NCBI RefSeq assembly: GCF_037392515.1 | Contig: NC_090280.1 | Location: 76,892,504 to 76,956,503, forward strand | Source: Haliotis asinina | Lineage: Eukaryota > Mollusca > Gastropoda > Lepetellida > Haliotidae | Length of the DNA: 64,000 nt | Direction of reading: 5' to 3' | Translations under genes and position numbers: made by a program | In this document: piece by piece, positions 34,901 to 45,809 of the stretch | How positions within the stretch are numbered: position 1 is the stretch's first letter | How the letters are laid out: the number at the start of each line of letters is the position of its first letter | Notes under the pieces: model-generated | Seen by the model: the letters and a program-made list of their open reading frames with translations, nothing else | Told to the model about the DNA's origin: nothing | The model's database searches: none

Positions 34901-37900
34901 TTGATCTGTACAATTCTGTTTTATCAGGCTCGTCGTGGGTATATGTGCAGAAGGGTGTTACCTTACATCCGGGCGATAAAGTCCACTATTGGCTGTATGC
35001 ATTGGCAAATGGAAGGCCGTCTCAGGACCTAAACCAAGTGTGGACCTATAGTAAGTGGTAGAATGGTTTACGAGGACTATTGGTTTCACTTATGTACGTG
35101 TAGCCACAAAATAAGGTATGGGCGTACAGTAAGAGAGAAAATGGTGGACGAGCATTATTGTTTTCATGTACAGTTTGGGCGTACAGTAAGCATATCCTGG
35201 TTGAAGAGGTCATTTGTTTTCATGTACGATGACTCACAAAATATGCTTTTGGCCGACAGTCAGACAGGAATTAACTGAAGAGGACAATTGTTTTCATGGT
35301 CGAGGGCCTAAACCTGGGATTAGCCTACATAATTTCGGAATGTTTAATGAGGTCAATTTGTACTATGCGATGAAAATATTAGTACTTTGACATGGTTATG
35401 GCTTAACAAATGTGAGAGTATTCTACAACAGAATAAATTGCAATACTGAATTTAGACGCGGGTCTTCTCATGAACCTGTCCATGATCTATAAATGGGCAG
35501 TAAGAGTGACTTTCAGAAACCGGCACCTGTTTTGGACCTTCATGTACCTGACAAAATCACTTTCATACACTTATTTTGTTAAAAAGGTGGTAAAAATACA
35601 CAGGCTCCGGTTACTCATGCACCTGTCACTCAAGCACCTGTCACTCAAGCACCTGCCACTCACGCACCTGCCCACCATCCAAAGACGGAAGCAGCCACTC
35701 AGAAAACGCCATCTAGCGGTCAGAACATAGACAGCGTCAGCTTCAACGCTGTCCCGAAAGACTGCGACGGTAAGAACGTTTGCATTGTCTCCTCTTCACG
35801 AAACCTATGTATCACATGTACATTTGGTGGCATTCAACGTGCATCACCTTGTCTTTATAGATAGTGTACTGCAACAACTGTTCTAACTCTCTTGTGTGGT
35901 TTGGAGTTTCTTGTGATTCAAATGATCATTGGGCTAACGTTTGTTTTTCTGATGGATTTCTTGGTTGAGCAAGATAGAGTGAAACAGGGGAGGTGGGATA
36001 GCCCAATGGTTAAAGAGTTCGCTCGTCACGCTGAAGACCCTGGTTTTCGATTCCACACATGGGTACAATTTATGAAGCCCATTTCTGTTGTTCCCCGCCG
36101 CGACATTGCTGGAATAAAGCGGCGCAAAACCTCACTCACTCACTCTCTCAGAGTAAAATAAATAAAAAAGAAAGATTATGTATTCATGTGTGATGGTGGT
36201 TATCGATGAAAAAAAAGCAACAAAAAACAAAAAAGAAACGTTAATTTAGTATTTTCGCGAGTGATAATTAGTTATATTTATCATAGCTGTAACTTTGGCG
36301 ACTCAACATAAGATCATTTAATTAACGTCTCAATCGGTCATTCATTTTTTCAAGCTTGTACTTTAGCATTCCTTTGCAATTGTTTTCAACTGTATCTGAA
36401 AAGAACTGTTCTATTCTGGTCTCGTGAATGTTATCTGTCGAAGGTCACTCCAAAGGCTTCTATGAACTGCAAGTTGTTATTTTCTTGGTATTCACTCGCT
36501 CATTGTTTTGCTGCAGATTCGCCAGTTTGCACGAGCTACCCGTGCCTCATCTTTGACGATGAGTTCGACACCTTGGATCTGAAGACATGGGAACACGAGA
36601 TCACAGCTGGGGGAGGCGGGGTAGGTATATCCACCCCATGAGTCAACTCGGCTTACTTCAGACCCATGAGTGCACTTGGCCCATTTCAATGCCTTGAGTT
36701 ACCGCGGCTCATTTTCAACCCCATGAGTCAACTCGTCTCATTTCAACCCCATGAGTCAACTCGTCTCATTTCAACCCCATGTGTCAACACGGTTAGCCTG
36801 GGAAGACCTCCGCCCTAGAACATATTTCTCGATGTGACAAACACAACATACTGAGTTGGCATGAATGAGTGTTTCTATGTTAAAAAAAGAAAATAATTTT
36901 TAAAGAGAATATAAGCAAACATGTCTGGTAACATCGTTTTTTGAAAACTAGAACTTTCAAGCTTGCCAGCGGTACCAAATACATCATGCTGCACCTACAA
37001 TCGACGTGTTTCAATTTTCTACACCAAAACCCCTGCTCTATAACCCCGAGCAATATTACCGATGGACAAGACAGCAATAAAAACAAGTATAGTATATATA
37101 ATGTAGCAGTTTTTTGCAATATTGTCAGCCTTAACAAACGATCCATTTTATTGTTTTGTAGCTACTTCAGTTCAGTTTTCAGAAAGCTGTGCTCCACATG
37201 TGCTTGAAATCCGTGAAGATCCTGGTTAGAATTGGTCTTCAATGTTCCATTCTGGTCGTAAGAGGCGACTAACGGGATCGCATAGTCACGCACTCAGTGT
37301 TCGCGTTAACGAAGAAACCTGCGGTTTTCCCGCAAACAAAATTAATGAAAACGCGCAAAGATAATTTTGCGTGGTTGTTTTGACGCATTGCTTGATTTTA
37401 GAAAGTACTTTAAAACAGCAACATGTGAAGAACAAGAAAGTTTATAATGATTAATGATTGTAATGATAATTTCACGTGCAAAAGATTTGGAATACACATT
37501 TTAATAATTATTTCATATCTGCAAGCACTCTTACAAAACCTACAGTGAACACTGCGCTCGCTGACTGGTTTGCCACGTGTCATCGTGTTCCAGTTGCGCA
37601 GATTGATGCTCGTGTTGTTGATCACTGACAGTTGATCACTGCATTGTCTGATCCAGACTCAATTGTTTTTTTATTGTTAAGAGCAGCGTAAAATTAGCCA
37701 CGTCTTAAGCCGGAAACGTAAGCGTTTGAAGCATATGTAAAATCTTGTTTCTTTTGTTACAGAACTGGGAGTTCCAGTTCTACACAAACAACCGAACTAA
37801 CAGCTACGTCAGGAACGGTATTCTTTACTTGAAACCCGTACGTTAAACATGAGAAATTCTTTCAATATAAATTATTATATCGTTGTTTATGCATTTTGTG

Positions 37901-40900
37901 GTTTTTGTTGTTCCAAAACCAGAAGTTACAACCACGTACATAAATTTATTTCAGATCGTTTGGATAGCATATATGTTTCCCAGTTCGTAGTTTCAGCAAA
38001 AAGTGTGGTTTGTTAGAATACGATGAGAGTCATGCTTTTATTACTCATGTCACGCCCTCGAAAAAAAAACCCCGATAATTCTCATACCAAACTTAAGCAT
38101 GCTCATATTTAATACACAGATAGATCTGAGTTTCAGGGAAATTTCTGAGAATAGAATTTGCAATTATACGTTGGCTTCAAGGGGAGAACGCCCCCCACCC
38201 CCACCCAAAACAAAAAACAAAAAACGAAACAAAAACAAAAACAAAAACAAAAACAAACACACACACACACACACACACGCACGCACGCACGCACGCACAC
38301 GCGCGCGCGCACACACACACAAACAAACACACACCACTGAATCCTTTTCTGTCCTCGACCCGGCCGGGGCATGCAGCCCATTGGACCCAGGCATCTCAAG
38401 CTATTTTTCTCTCTGGGGGTAGGAGCTCTGTATAATTGTATTTGCTAATCAGACACCTGGCATAGAGTGGAAAAAAGGTCCGGGTTCCATTCCTAGATAG
38501 CTTCTATCTCAGTTTACAAGTAACCTGTTTGCCTCGTAGGACAAACATGTGTTTCTGTAGACAAATCTATCCAAGAACTAACTACCATTCTTACATTCAT
38601 GACTTAGAAAAATGCCCTGCTTGCAGACATTGACGTCCGATCAGTATGGCACCAACTTCTTGGAACACGGCAAACTAGAACTGTGGGGTGAGTTACCTCC
38701 CTTATCGCACTTTCACGTAAAAGATCCACACACGTTCATACAGACTTTGAATTTATTCCCGGTATATGTTTCATTTGGAAAATATCGGATTTATTTAAAT
38801 TGATCCGACATACAAAATTGCGTTTGGTATGTTGCATGTAGTTCCACCGGCGATATCTATTTCATTTCCGTGCTGATGATCAAGTTCTACGACTCAGAAG
38901 TGATCGGCGTCATTGAAAATAACAGAATATGCCTCAGCGCACCATAATCCGCCACCACCTCCGTGGCGTTGTGGTAAGAGTGTCCGCTCGAAAGCTGAAG
39001 GCCTCGGGTTCGATGCCCGACCGCGTCATACCAAACGTCGTTCAAATATAGTATGTCATGGTCCCTGCCTGGGTACAACAAAAGGGAGTCAGTATAATAT
39101 CAGTATAATGTGTCTGAGTGGGGTATTCATGCTTAACCGTATTGTTTCTCAGTGAGCTAGGACTATAAAGCAAGCTGAAGTCTGGGCTAGTACAAGCAGC
39201 CACGGATGCTCGTCATCGTGTGAAAGAAATGTTCTTAAATACGACGTTCAACTCATTTTACCTCACCTCACCATAATCCGATTTTAATGCGTACGAGAAG
39301 CTTGATCTAAGACTAAATGCAGACATATCTTTTCCACCTGTAGGCGCTGGTCCCTATGACACGTGTACAGGAAACCAGTTCTATGGCTGCGAGAGGCAGG
39401 GCGTTCCTGGGCGTGTTGTAAACCCTATCCAATCAGCGAAGCTCAGAAGCTCACGTGGTTTTAATTTCAAATATGGAAAGGTTGAGATCGAGGCTAAGCT
39501 TCCGACTGGAGACTGGCTGTGGCCAGGTAGGTGGTCGTGGTCTGAATATTTGATATTCTGTATAGCCCATGTTTGGTTTTCACAGAAAGTACTGCAAACA
39601 TTAATAATGATTTGATCAAAAACCCGATGTAGTTGTAAATGTTTATGCATTTAAATACGCAGTGAGCTAAGTCCCCTTTAGCAATATTCAAGCAATATCA
39701 TGGCGTGGGACACGAGAAATGGCCTCCACACATTGTACCTATATGGGATGTTTTGTTGTTTCACGTCGCACTCAGCTATTCCAGCTATATGGCAGTGGTC
39801 TGTAAATAATCGAGTTTGGGCCAGACAATGCAGTGATCAACAACGCGAAGATTAATTTCGCAGTTGGGATACGATGACATGTGTCAACCAGGTCAGCGAG
39901 CGTGACCACCCGATCTCATTCGTCGCTTCTTACAAGAATGGGTAAATGAAGACCAGTTCTAACCCGGATCTCGAACCCGGGTCTAATCTATAAGCTATCC
40001 CACCGAGGAAGCCGCCCCTTCAAATACCAAGTAATTTATGAGCGAATTTAGTTTAAAGCTGCCCTGTATTTTAGTTATATCACAAGGTGTCGCTTTATCT
40101 ATTTTCTTTCAAGGTTATTGCTGTGGTGCTGACAAAACAAGAAACACCCTGTCGTAACACAAAATGATGGCATTACTTACTGTTTGTTTGTTGTTTAATG
40201 CTACACCCACCCATTTTAAAGTTTTGAAGGAGGTCGGTCTGTAAATAATGGAGTCTATTATTCAAGCCAATTGACTCCAGTGATTGTGATTAGTGACTGA
40301 CAGCACGAGCACATGTTTCCGAGCCTTACCATCCCATTCCGTTTATAGTGCATCGAGAACGTCATTCGTGCGTACACTCGACTAATATTTAGGTTTTATA
40401 TACATGATATACACGTCTACATTCTAATGAGTTTGTCTTCCGCAGCAATTTGGATGATGCCGACATACGATGCATATGGCGGATGGCCTGCTTCCGGTGA
40501 AATCGACATCATGGAGAGTCGAGGTCAGTAAGCATGCGCACTGGACAGTTTATGATCCGTGCTTCGTATGGTCGTTATCGTGAGAATGATAGGCGATGCG
40601 CGGACTGAAAAAAACCAGTATGTCATCAGAGGTCGCGGCGAGCAAGGGAGGGATAGTAGTAACGATTTTGCGCATTTATTTTGCTTATGAGTCATGTTTG
40701 AACTGGTGTATTTTGCTAGGCAATCTGCACTACACAGAACCCAATGGTCAGTCGCAGGGCGTGAACCATATGGGCAGCACGATCCACTTCGGCCCTGACT
40801 GGACGCACGACAGATGGGATCGTGGACATGCAGAAAGGTACGGCCACTCACAAATCGGTCTACTGTCCATACTGTAAACAAACATGAACATATGTCAGAA

Positions 40901-43900
40901 TTTGGCTACAAGCATATATTTAACCTCACTGTGTTCCTTTTGAATGTATATAGAGAATCTCACCAAAGTATATATCAACACAAGTTGATAAAGTTACAAA
41001 TGTTTTCATCTTTATCAACGAGTGTTGATATAATTGACATCAATAGACACGACGGTGACATTCTATTTATCGTAAAAATATCGTCATTTTCAATTAAAGA
41101 TGTGCATCGCTCAACACTGTATTACCATTAGACTTGCAGTGCAGCGATGTCATAGCATTGTGACGTCATCAAATTATTGACGTCATAGCATTGCAGGACA
41201 TTGTCCAGAATCTACACTCAAAACGATTTCTCCTAGGAGATTTCATGTGATCTCACTCAAACGATACGGGTTTGGGTGATAAATCAATTTATTATCCATA
41301 TAGTGACACATAACCGAGTACATAAAATTCATATGTTGCACATGTGGAATAAACCCTAAAACGAATTTCATTGGTCAGTTATCCGACCATGACCTCCATG
41401 ACCCCACTGGAATGTGGAACTACCTTTTTCCATTCATAACCTTTTACTTCAAATGTACTAAGAATGTTCAGTCTCGCTACTACGAGAACAAACCAATGAA
41501 ATGCTATCAAATACAAAACGTTACAAACAAGCAATTTTCACACACCGTGTTTATTGATACGAGATTTCAAGAAAAGGTAAAATAAATTCGGCTCGATAAA
41601 GACAAGTGGAGCACACGTCACTGGCGACAAACGACTAACTAATCACAGTGTCCGCAAACATGATTCAGAAGTTGCAAGACAATAACGTAGCTTCAAAGCA
41701 AATCATGCAAGTGTCTAGACATAACAATGTACAGAGTGTGAACAATTATTCATGCCTTTCTATGTGGGGATATATACCCGTGAAGATCAGGGTCAGACTT
41801 TGTCATCAGCAGCCCGTGCTTGTTTTTACAGGCTGCCGTCATATGAATGGAATATCGCTGAGTGCGGCATTAATTATAAACAACAAGCAAACAAATACAC
41901 AAAACTGATCCAAGATGGCTACCGCTACTACTTTTGTGAACACGTGACCATTTGTTTATTTCAGGGACTGCAAACATGGAACATTTGGAGATTCTTTCCA
42001 TAAGTACGGTCTTGAGTGGGATGAAAACAACATGAAGTAAGTGCTGCACCATTCACAGTAAATCTGATCTTAGCGTTGTCTACTGCAACCGTATGACTGA
42101 TAGCATGTTTCCTTCAATCCGATAAACAATTGAATTAGAAATGTAACCCTGTAAATAAGGTAGTGCTTTAGATCTCTATCACCAGGTGCACAGGGGTTTC
42201 TTTCGTCCTCAAAGATTTAACTGTTAAGTATTTTCCGGAACGGATATCCGCAGTTTGCAAATACAGTCGAACCCCGTTTATCCGGACGTTTTGGTTTCAC
42301 TCGAAAATCGTCCGGATAGCGAGACGTCCGGTTAATCGTATCAAACAAGCAAAACGTGAAAATTAAGTGAAAGCAAATTTTTTTTTCATTTACGTATCTC
42401 AATAAATCAACAGTGTACCAATAATGCATGGAAGGCGGAACGCAGGTTACAAGTTGTCCGGTTGTCTCGGACGTAATCATGTAGCGTGTGGAGTTTCAGG
42501 TGGTAAGTTAGATGAAAAACGTAAATCGATGACAAAAAGTCTGTATTTTGCCAATCGCATATTCTGTTTTTTGTAAATTTTCAATGCCCTAATAATATAT
42601 GTCGAACTTGTGCTGTCTGCAGAAAGTAAACTTCCGGACGGGATCACATGACGTAGATCGTGTAGCAGGATATGTGGGGTCCTAGTAAACGGGGTTCGAC
42701 TATAGTGCCGCAAAGCTTTTACAACTACTGAGTTATCTATGTAGAAAATACTTACGCCTACGTTGAAATAGTTTTGTCTCCGTATATGATATGATGATAA
42801 TAATATTTTATTACTTTGTCATGCTGTTTCAGAATATAATATACAACTGTGAAATATATGCATGTCGCAACCGCCCCTAATAAGTTCTAAAAGACTCCAC
42901 ATTTAAAAATAATACTATACATAGACCAAATAAATAAATAAATGAATGAATGAATGAATGAATGAATGAATGAATAATGACAAGCATCCAGATACATTAA
43001 AAACTTACTCGGACAGGCACACCAACTCCCTCAGTCAGACACAACGGATCACTCGAACAGACATACCATCCCAGTCGGTCAGACACTCAGACCCATTCAT
43101 TTGGACAGGCACACCAACTCCCTCGGTCAGACTGGTTCAGTCGAACAAACGCACCGACTCACTTGAACAGACTCATTCTTTACAGACACACAGACTTAAT
43201 CGAACAGACACAGCGACTCACTTGAACAGACCTACCGACTCACTCGTACAATCACATAAAGTTATTAACAGATACACTGACTCACTTAATGTTTGTGCGT
43301 ATCTAGACTCGTGATAATGTCTTGTAAGGTCGCTTCCCGGGTTGGATATAATATATTCTAGTAAATTATGTTTTATGTATAAGATTCGTAGTATATTGGA
43401 CATTTATATTCATTTGGCTTTTTGGTATTTTCACAACTTATTTAAATCATTTCAAACTACCAAACTATCAGCGTTGAAATATATTAATGAAAACCCAAAT
43501 AAACTCCACACATGAGTTCTTATGACACGAGTACTGAGACAATGAATGTTCTGCTTGTACCTCAATAAAGACATGCCAGTGAATACCTACTTCGTCTGCC
43601 TGTTTTCCCCGTCAAATAGGTTCTTCCTTGATGACGAATTAATCCTCACTGTGGATCCAGGTAACGACGGATTCTGGAAATATGGCGGTTATGACAAAAC
43701 ACATTTTAACAATCCTTGGGCTGGAGCATCAAAGATGGCCCCCTTTGACCAAGAGGTAAATATACATTTTTATCTTACTTTACACATAAATGTCGCTTTC
43801 TGACTGGCTGAGCGTTCTTCTGTTATTTTGAATCTAGCGATGCTTACGAAATGGCATTCCAGTAAATACATTTTGACTAAACGTTCTAATTTTGTCCCTC

Positions 43901-45681
43901 TGAACATTAAGAAGGGGAATTACACCTCTGCGAATTTACCTGCGGGAAGATAATACCTGCGGAAAGAAAGGCAAGATGCAAGATTTGAATCGCTTGATTC
44001 ACACATGCTGACTGAAGTGTACGATCCGATACCCAAGCTTCAAACAGTTCAAAATTAACACTGCGGTGTTCAAGATAAATACGTTGTGTATTTTGTATTA
44101 GAGAGACAGGTTTTACTTTTCGCTAGGAAGACCTCTTCCCAGCTTTTACTTTTTGCTAGAAAGACCTCTTCCCAGCTTTTACTTTTTGCTAGAAAGACCT
44201 TTTCCCAGCTTTTACTTTTCGCTAGAAAGACCTCTTCCCAGCTTTTACTTTTCGTTGGTAAGATTGCTTCCCAGGTTTTACTTTTCCTAACTTTATATGA
44301 ACATCAACACTCAAATGATCGATGAGTGTTTGAAATCAGCTGAAAAATCTCGTTCAAGATTAAACTCACAATACTAATGTTTTCCCAGGCGATATTGGAA
44401 CCGCAGTTGTCATATCCATAGGCAGACGCTCTACCGCACGGCACTGGGCCGACGAAGATTGATTATTTGCTTCTAGTTACTGTCATTAAACTGATTTTAC
44501 GCGCGCTTCAGTTATTGTTATGTAGTTTAAATGATCACCTACGTTTTAATTACCCATCATTGACATAATATGTTAGAGAAAACACTTCTTCTCGGTTTTG
44601 GTAGACAATGTAAAACCATCGGGGTTGGGAAATCCCACGGGGCTCCGCCCCTCGGGATTTCCCTCCTTCTCCGGTTATATTGTCTACCAAAACCTCGGAG
44701 GCGTGTTTCTCCTATACATGATGTATCCAGGTTACAATACAGATAGATGAAGTGTCAGAAGTGTTGTCTTTTTGAAACATGATAGCATGATAAGGGCATG
44801 CGATCTGATATATGCGCTGGTGAGCCGAAGGTCAGTGTTTTTGGGGTGTGGGTGTCATGTGGACTGAGGGTGTTGTGTACTGTGTGGAACTGCGATCCGG
44901 GTGTTTTATAACCAGGACACTTTTAAGGCAACAAGCTCACTCACTCCAGCAATTTGAAGGTGAGGGACCGATAAATATGCTTCGTCCATTGGTACAATGT
45001 GGGGAATCGAACCCGGTCTTTGGTGTGACGAGAGAAAACTTTCCTCACTAGCCTTCCCCACCGATTTCTCACGTAGAAGATGGCAAGAGAGAACTTGTTG
45101 AAATATGTAGGACATGGACATTCTCCATACTGGTCTCATGTTCACACGTTTACAACGTTTCTTGCTTCTATAATCGCAGTGACCCGTGAAAGTTCGGGGT
45201 AAAATAGGCTTTCAGCAACCCATGCTTGCCATAAAAGGCAACTATGCATGTCGTAAGAGGCGACTAACGGGATCGGGTGGTCAGCCTCGCTGACTTGGTT
45301 GACATATGTCATCGGTTCCCAGTTGTGCTGATCTATGCTCATGCTGTTGATCACTGGATTGTCTGGTCCAGACTCGATTGTTTACAGACCGCCATCATAT
45401 AGCTGGAATATTGCTGAGTGCGGCAAAAAACTAAAATCACTCATTCACTCACTCTATAATCGCAGTTCTACATCATCTTCAACGTCGCTGTGGGAGGACA
45501 GGCCTACTTCCCCGACAACCTCGTCAACGCCGCCTACCCCAAGCCATGGAAAGATGCGGACAGCACCGCGTTCTGGAACGCCAGGAATCTATGGTACCCC
45601 ACGTGGAAACCCACAGAAAACAACGGGGAGGGGGCGGCTCTGCAAGTGAACTACGTCAAAGTCTGGAAACTGAAGCCATAA
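31946..45681 (+). CDS. Secreted CBM39 + GH16 beta-1,3-glucanase / glucan-binding protein, 13 coding exons
   Basis: Exons: 31946-32042, 32407-32505, 34928-35050, 35587-35769, 36517-36620, 37763-37837, 38627-38687, 39344-39526, 40446-40523, 40720-40837, 41965-42036, 43620-43755, 45466-45681. Every intron is GT-AG and phases agree, giving 514 residues. Order: signal peptide (MHWALLVLPLAWA), CBM39 glucan-binding module (about 16-107), Thr/Pro/Ala linker (108-150), GH16 jelly-roll domain (about 168-514). The active-site motif GEIDIMES keeps both glutamates, E327 (nucleophile) and E332 (acid/base), with D329 between. It is preceded by the aromatic WPAIWMMP and YGGWP segments. Arthropod pattern-recognition relatives often lose these glutamates; here an active endo-beta-1,3-glucanase is plausible. 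Role: extracellular glucan recognition, or laminarin digestion in an algal grazer. The first exon starts after an acceptor (31937-31938), so a 5'UTR exon lies upstream, unseen. Exon 4's acceptor was chosen as 35585-35586 because the nearby CAG at 35601-35603 breaks the frame. Confidence 0.93.
32085..32280 (+). repeat. SINE family B in intron 1 of the GH16 gene
   Basis: Full set of family B blocks from TCTTAAGAGACGACTAACGGG-type start to GCTGGAATATTGTTGAGTGC; the (ACTC) tail is lost. Confidence 0.75.
32407..35050 (+). CDS. Exons 2-3 of the GH16 gene: CBM39 core
   Basis: Exon 2 encodes DAGYDLVAVHFSINADLPG and the following AGRYNVDIP. Exon 3 encodes SSWVYVQKG, LHPGDKVHYWLYAL and the NQVWTY end. 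This matches the N-terminal beta-sandwich of beta-glucan recognition proteins. The 2.4-kb intron between them holds a MITE. Confidence 0.85.
32600..33935. other. Intron 2 of the GH16 gene, proximal part
   Basis: No ORF or known repeat. Contains a TGACGTCA site at 33015-33022. Confidence 0.5.
33941..34299. mobile_element. 359-bp MITE with perfect 25-bp terminal inverted repeats
   Basis: The ends 33942-33966 and 34274-34298 are exact inverse copies (core TGCTTGACAAGTATTAGATG). The element is flanked by TA on both sides (33939-33940, 34300-34301), as expected of Tc1/mariner-mobilised DNA. No coding capacity. A second, truncated copy is at 22160-22477. Confidence 0.88.
34302..34927. other. Intron 2 of the GH16 gene, distal part
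   Basis: AT-rich; nothing recognised. Confidence 0.5.
35587..35769 (+). CDS. Exon 4 of the GH16 gene: repeat-rich linker
   Basis: Encodes SGKNT then about four 5-residue units of the type APVTQ/APATH, a HHPKTEAATQKTPSSGQN stretch and the entry to the GH16 domain (SVSFNAVPKDCDG). The units are 15-bp tandem DNA repeats, likely length-variable. Thr/Ser/Pro content suggests an O-glycosylated flexible hinge. Confidence 0.85.
35987..36152 (+). repeat. SINE family A in intron 4 of the GH16 gene
   Basis: Nearly full length. A box GGTGGGATAGCCCAATGG, B box with one inserted T, body and (ACTC)n tail. Confidence 0.8.
36700..36800. repeat. Short tandem repeat in intron 5 of the GH16 gene
   Basis: Three to four copies of a unit of about 28-29 bp built on CCCATGAGTCAACTCGTCTC. 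Confidence 0.7.
37213..37690 (+). repeat. SINE family B split by about 270 bp
   Basis: 5' blocks at 37213-37285 and 3' blocks at 37555-37690, with unrelated AT-rich DNA between. Confidence 0.6.
38207..38334. repeat. (AAAAAC)n then (AC)n/(GCAC)n microsatellite
   Basis: Compound simple repeat in intron 6 of the GH16 gene. Confidence 0.95.
38955..39272 (+). repeat. SINE family C
   Basis: tRNA-like head with A box (TGGCGTTGTGGTAAGAGTG) and perfect B box (GGTTCGATGCC). The body of about 200 bp is unlike families A and B and ends AAATACGACGTTCAACTCA. Single copy here. Confidence 0.65.
39661..39745 (-). repeat. SINE family A body fragment
   Basis: Antisense body from GCAATATTCAAGCAATATCA to GTACCTATATGGGA. 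It abuts a family B copy. Confidence 0.6.
39753..39985 (-). repeat. SINE family B
   Basis: Minus-strand copy, complete from the CACGTCGCACTCAGC tail to the CGTCGCTTCTTACAAG 5' block. Confidence 0.8.
40185..40390 (-). repeat. SINE family B, diverged
   Basis: GTCTGTAAATAATGGAGTC and GACAGCACGAGCACATG blocks remain. Confidence 0.5.
40446..40523 (+). CDS. Exon 9 of the GH16 gene: catalytic motif
   Basis: Encodes IWMMPTYDAYGGWPASGEID and the following IMESR. Both catalytic glutamates and the intervening Asp are in this one exon, starting and ending in phase 1. Confidence 0.93.
41160..41186. promoter_or_regulatory. Paired TGACGTCA (CRE-type) sites
   Basis: Full palindromes at 41161-41168 and 41178-41185 in intron 10. 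The flanking sequence (AGCATTGTGACGTCATCA) recurs at 33007-33024 in intron 2. Confidence 0.35.
41790..41880 (+). repeat. SINE family B fragment
   Basis: Fused 5' and 3' blocks with the middle deleted, ending at GCTGAGTGCGGC. Confidence 0.5.
42264..42702. mobile_element. 439-bp pogo/Tigger-like non-autonomous element
   Basis: Ends CAGTCGAACCCCGTTTATCC and its inverse (CGGGGTTCGACT-) flank a TCCGGA-rich interior. TA dinucleotides border both sides (42262-42263, 42703-42704). The terminal motif resembles pogo/Tigger ends. No transposase. Confidence 0.75.
42928..42974. repeat. (TAAA)n/(TGAA)n microsatellite
   Basis: Tetranucleotide run. Confidence 0.93.
42985..43275. repeat. Degenerate minisatellite
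   Basis: Repeating words CACTCGGACAG, CAGACACAC and GACTCACT(T/C)GAACAGAC in irregular order. The 114-codon ORF over it is a by-product. Confidence 0.75.
44098..44287. repeat. 33-bp tandem repeat, about 5.5 units
   Basis: Unit built on TTTTACTTTTCGCTAGAAAG plus ACCTCTTCCCAGC. Since 33 is a multiple of 3 an 11-residue repeat is open, but it lies in intron 12 and has no splice logic. Confidence 0.92.
44575..44715. repeat. Large imperfect hairpin
   Basis: Exact inverse arms 44596-44609 / 44679-44692 (TTTTGGTAGACAAT) and 44627-44636 / 44654-44663 (GGGAAATCCC), with a GGGGCTCCGCCCC apex and outer imperfect arms. Probably a small foldback element. Confidence 0.75.
44932..45063 (-). repeat. SINE family A
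   Basis: Antisense copy with GGGGAATCGAACCCGG B-box region and A-box end. Confidence 0.75.
45185..45455 (+). repeat. SINE family B abutting the last GH16 exon
   Basis: Complete copy ending in a CACTCATTCACTCACTC tail. Only a short TATAATCGCAG separates the tail from exon 13, so the tail occupies the polypyrimidine position of that acceptor. Confidence 0.8.
45466..45681 (+). CDS. Exon 13 of the GH16 gene: C-terminus
   Basis: Encodes FYIIFNVAVGG at the start and VNYVKVWKLKP at the end, the last strands of the GH16 sandwich. Stop TAA at 45679-45681. It begins in phase 0 after a CGCAG acceptor. Confidence 0.93.
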   Translation, partial: FYIIFNVAVGGQAYFPDNLVNAAYPKPWKDADSTAFWNARNLWYPTWKPTENNGEGAALQVNYVKVWKLKP

Positions 45682-45757
45682 ACTGTACCGGTGCCATACG
45701 TGGGTATTGTAGTTCTGGCACTGTACCGGTGCCATACGTGGGTATCGTAGCTCTGGC
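45682..45757. repeat. 38-bp tandem duplication in the GH16 3'UTR
   Basis: Units 45682-45719 and 45720-45757 differ at two sites. The unit starts immediately after the stop codon. Confidence 0.92.
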
Positions 45758-45803
45758 ACTGGGATAATTTAGTAGACGCGGAGTGATATACTTGAAACGC
45801 TGA

Positions 45804-45809
45804 AATAAA
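45804..45809 (+). terminator. Poly(A) signal AATAAA of the GH16 gene
   Basis: Canonical hexamer about 120 nt after the stop; the only one nearby in this orientation. Confidence 0.75.

Noticed and set aside
35604-35606. CAG at 35601-35603 as the acceptor of GH16 exon 4
   Set aside because: It would put the exon out of phase with exon 3; the AG at 35585-35586 keeps the frame and adds SGKNTQ.
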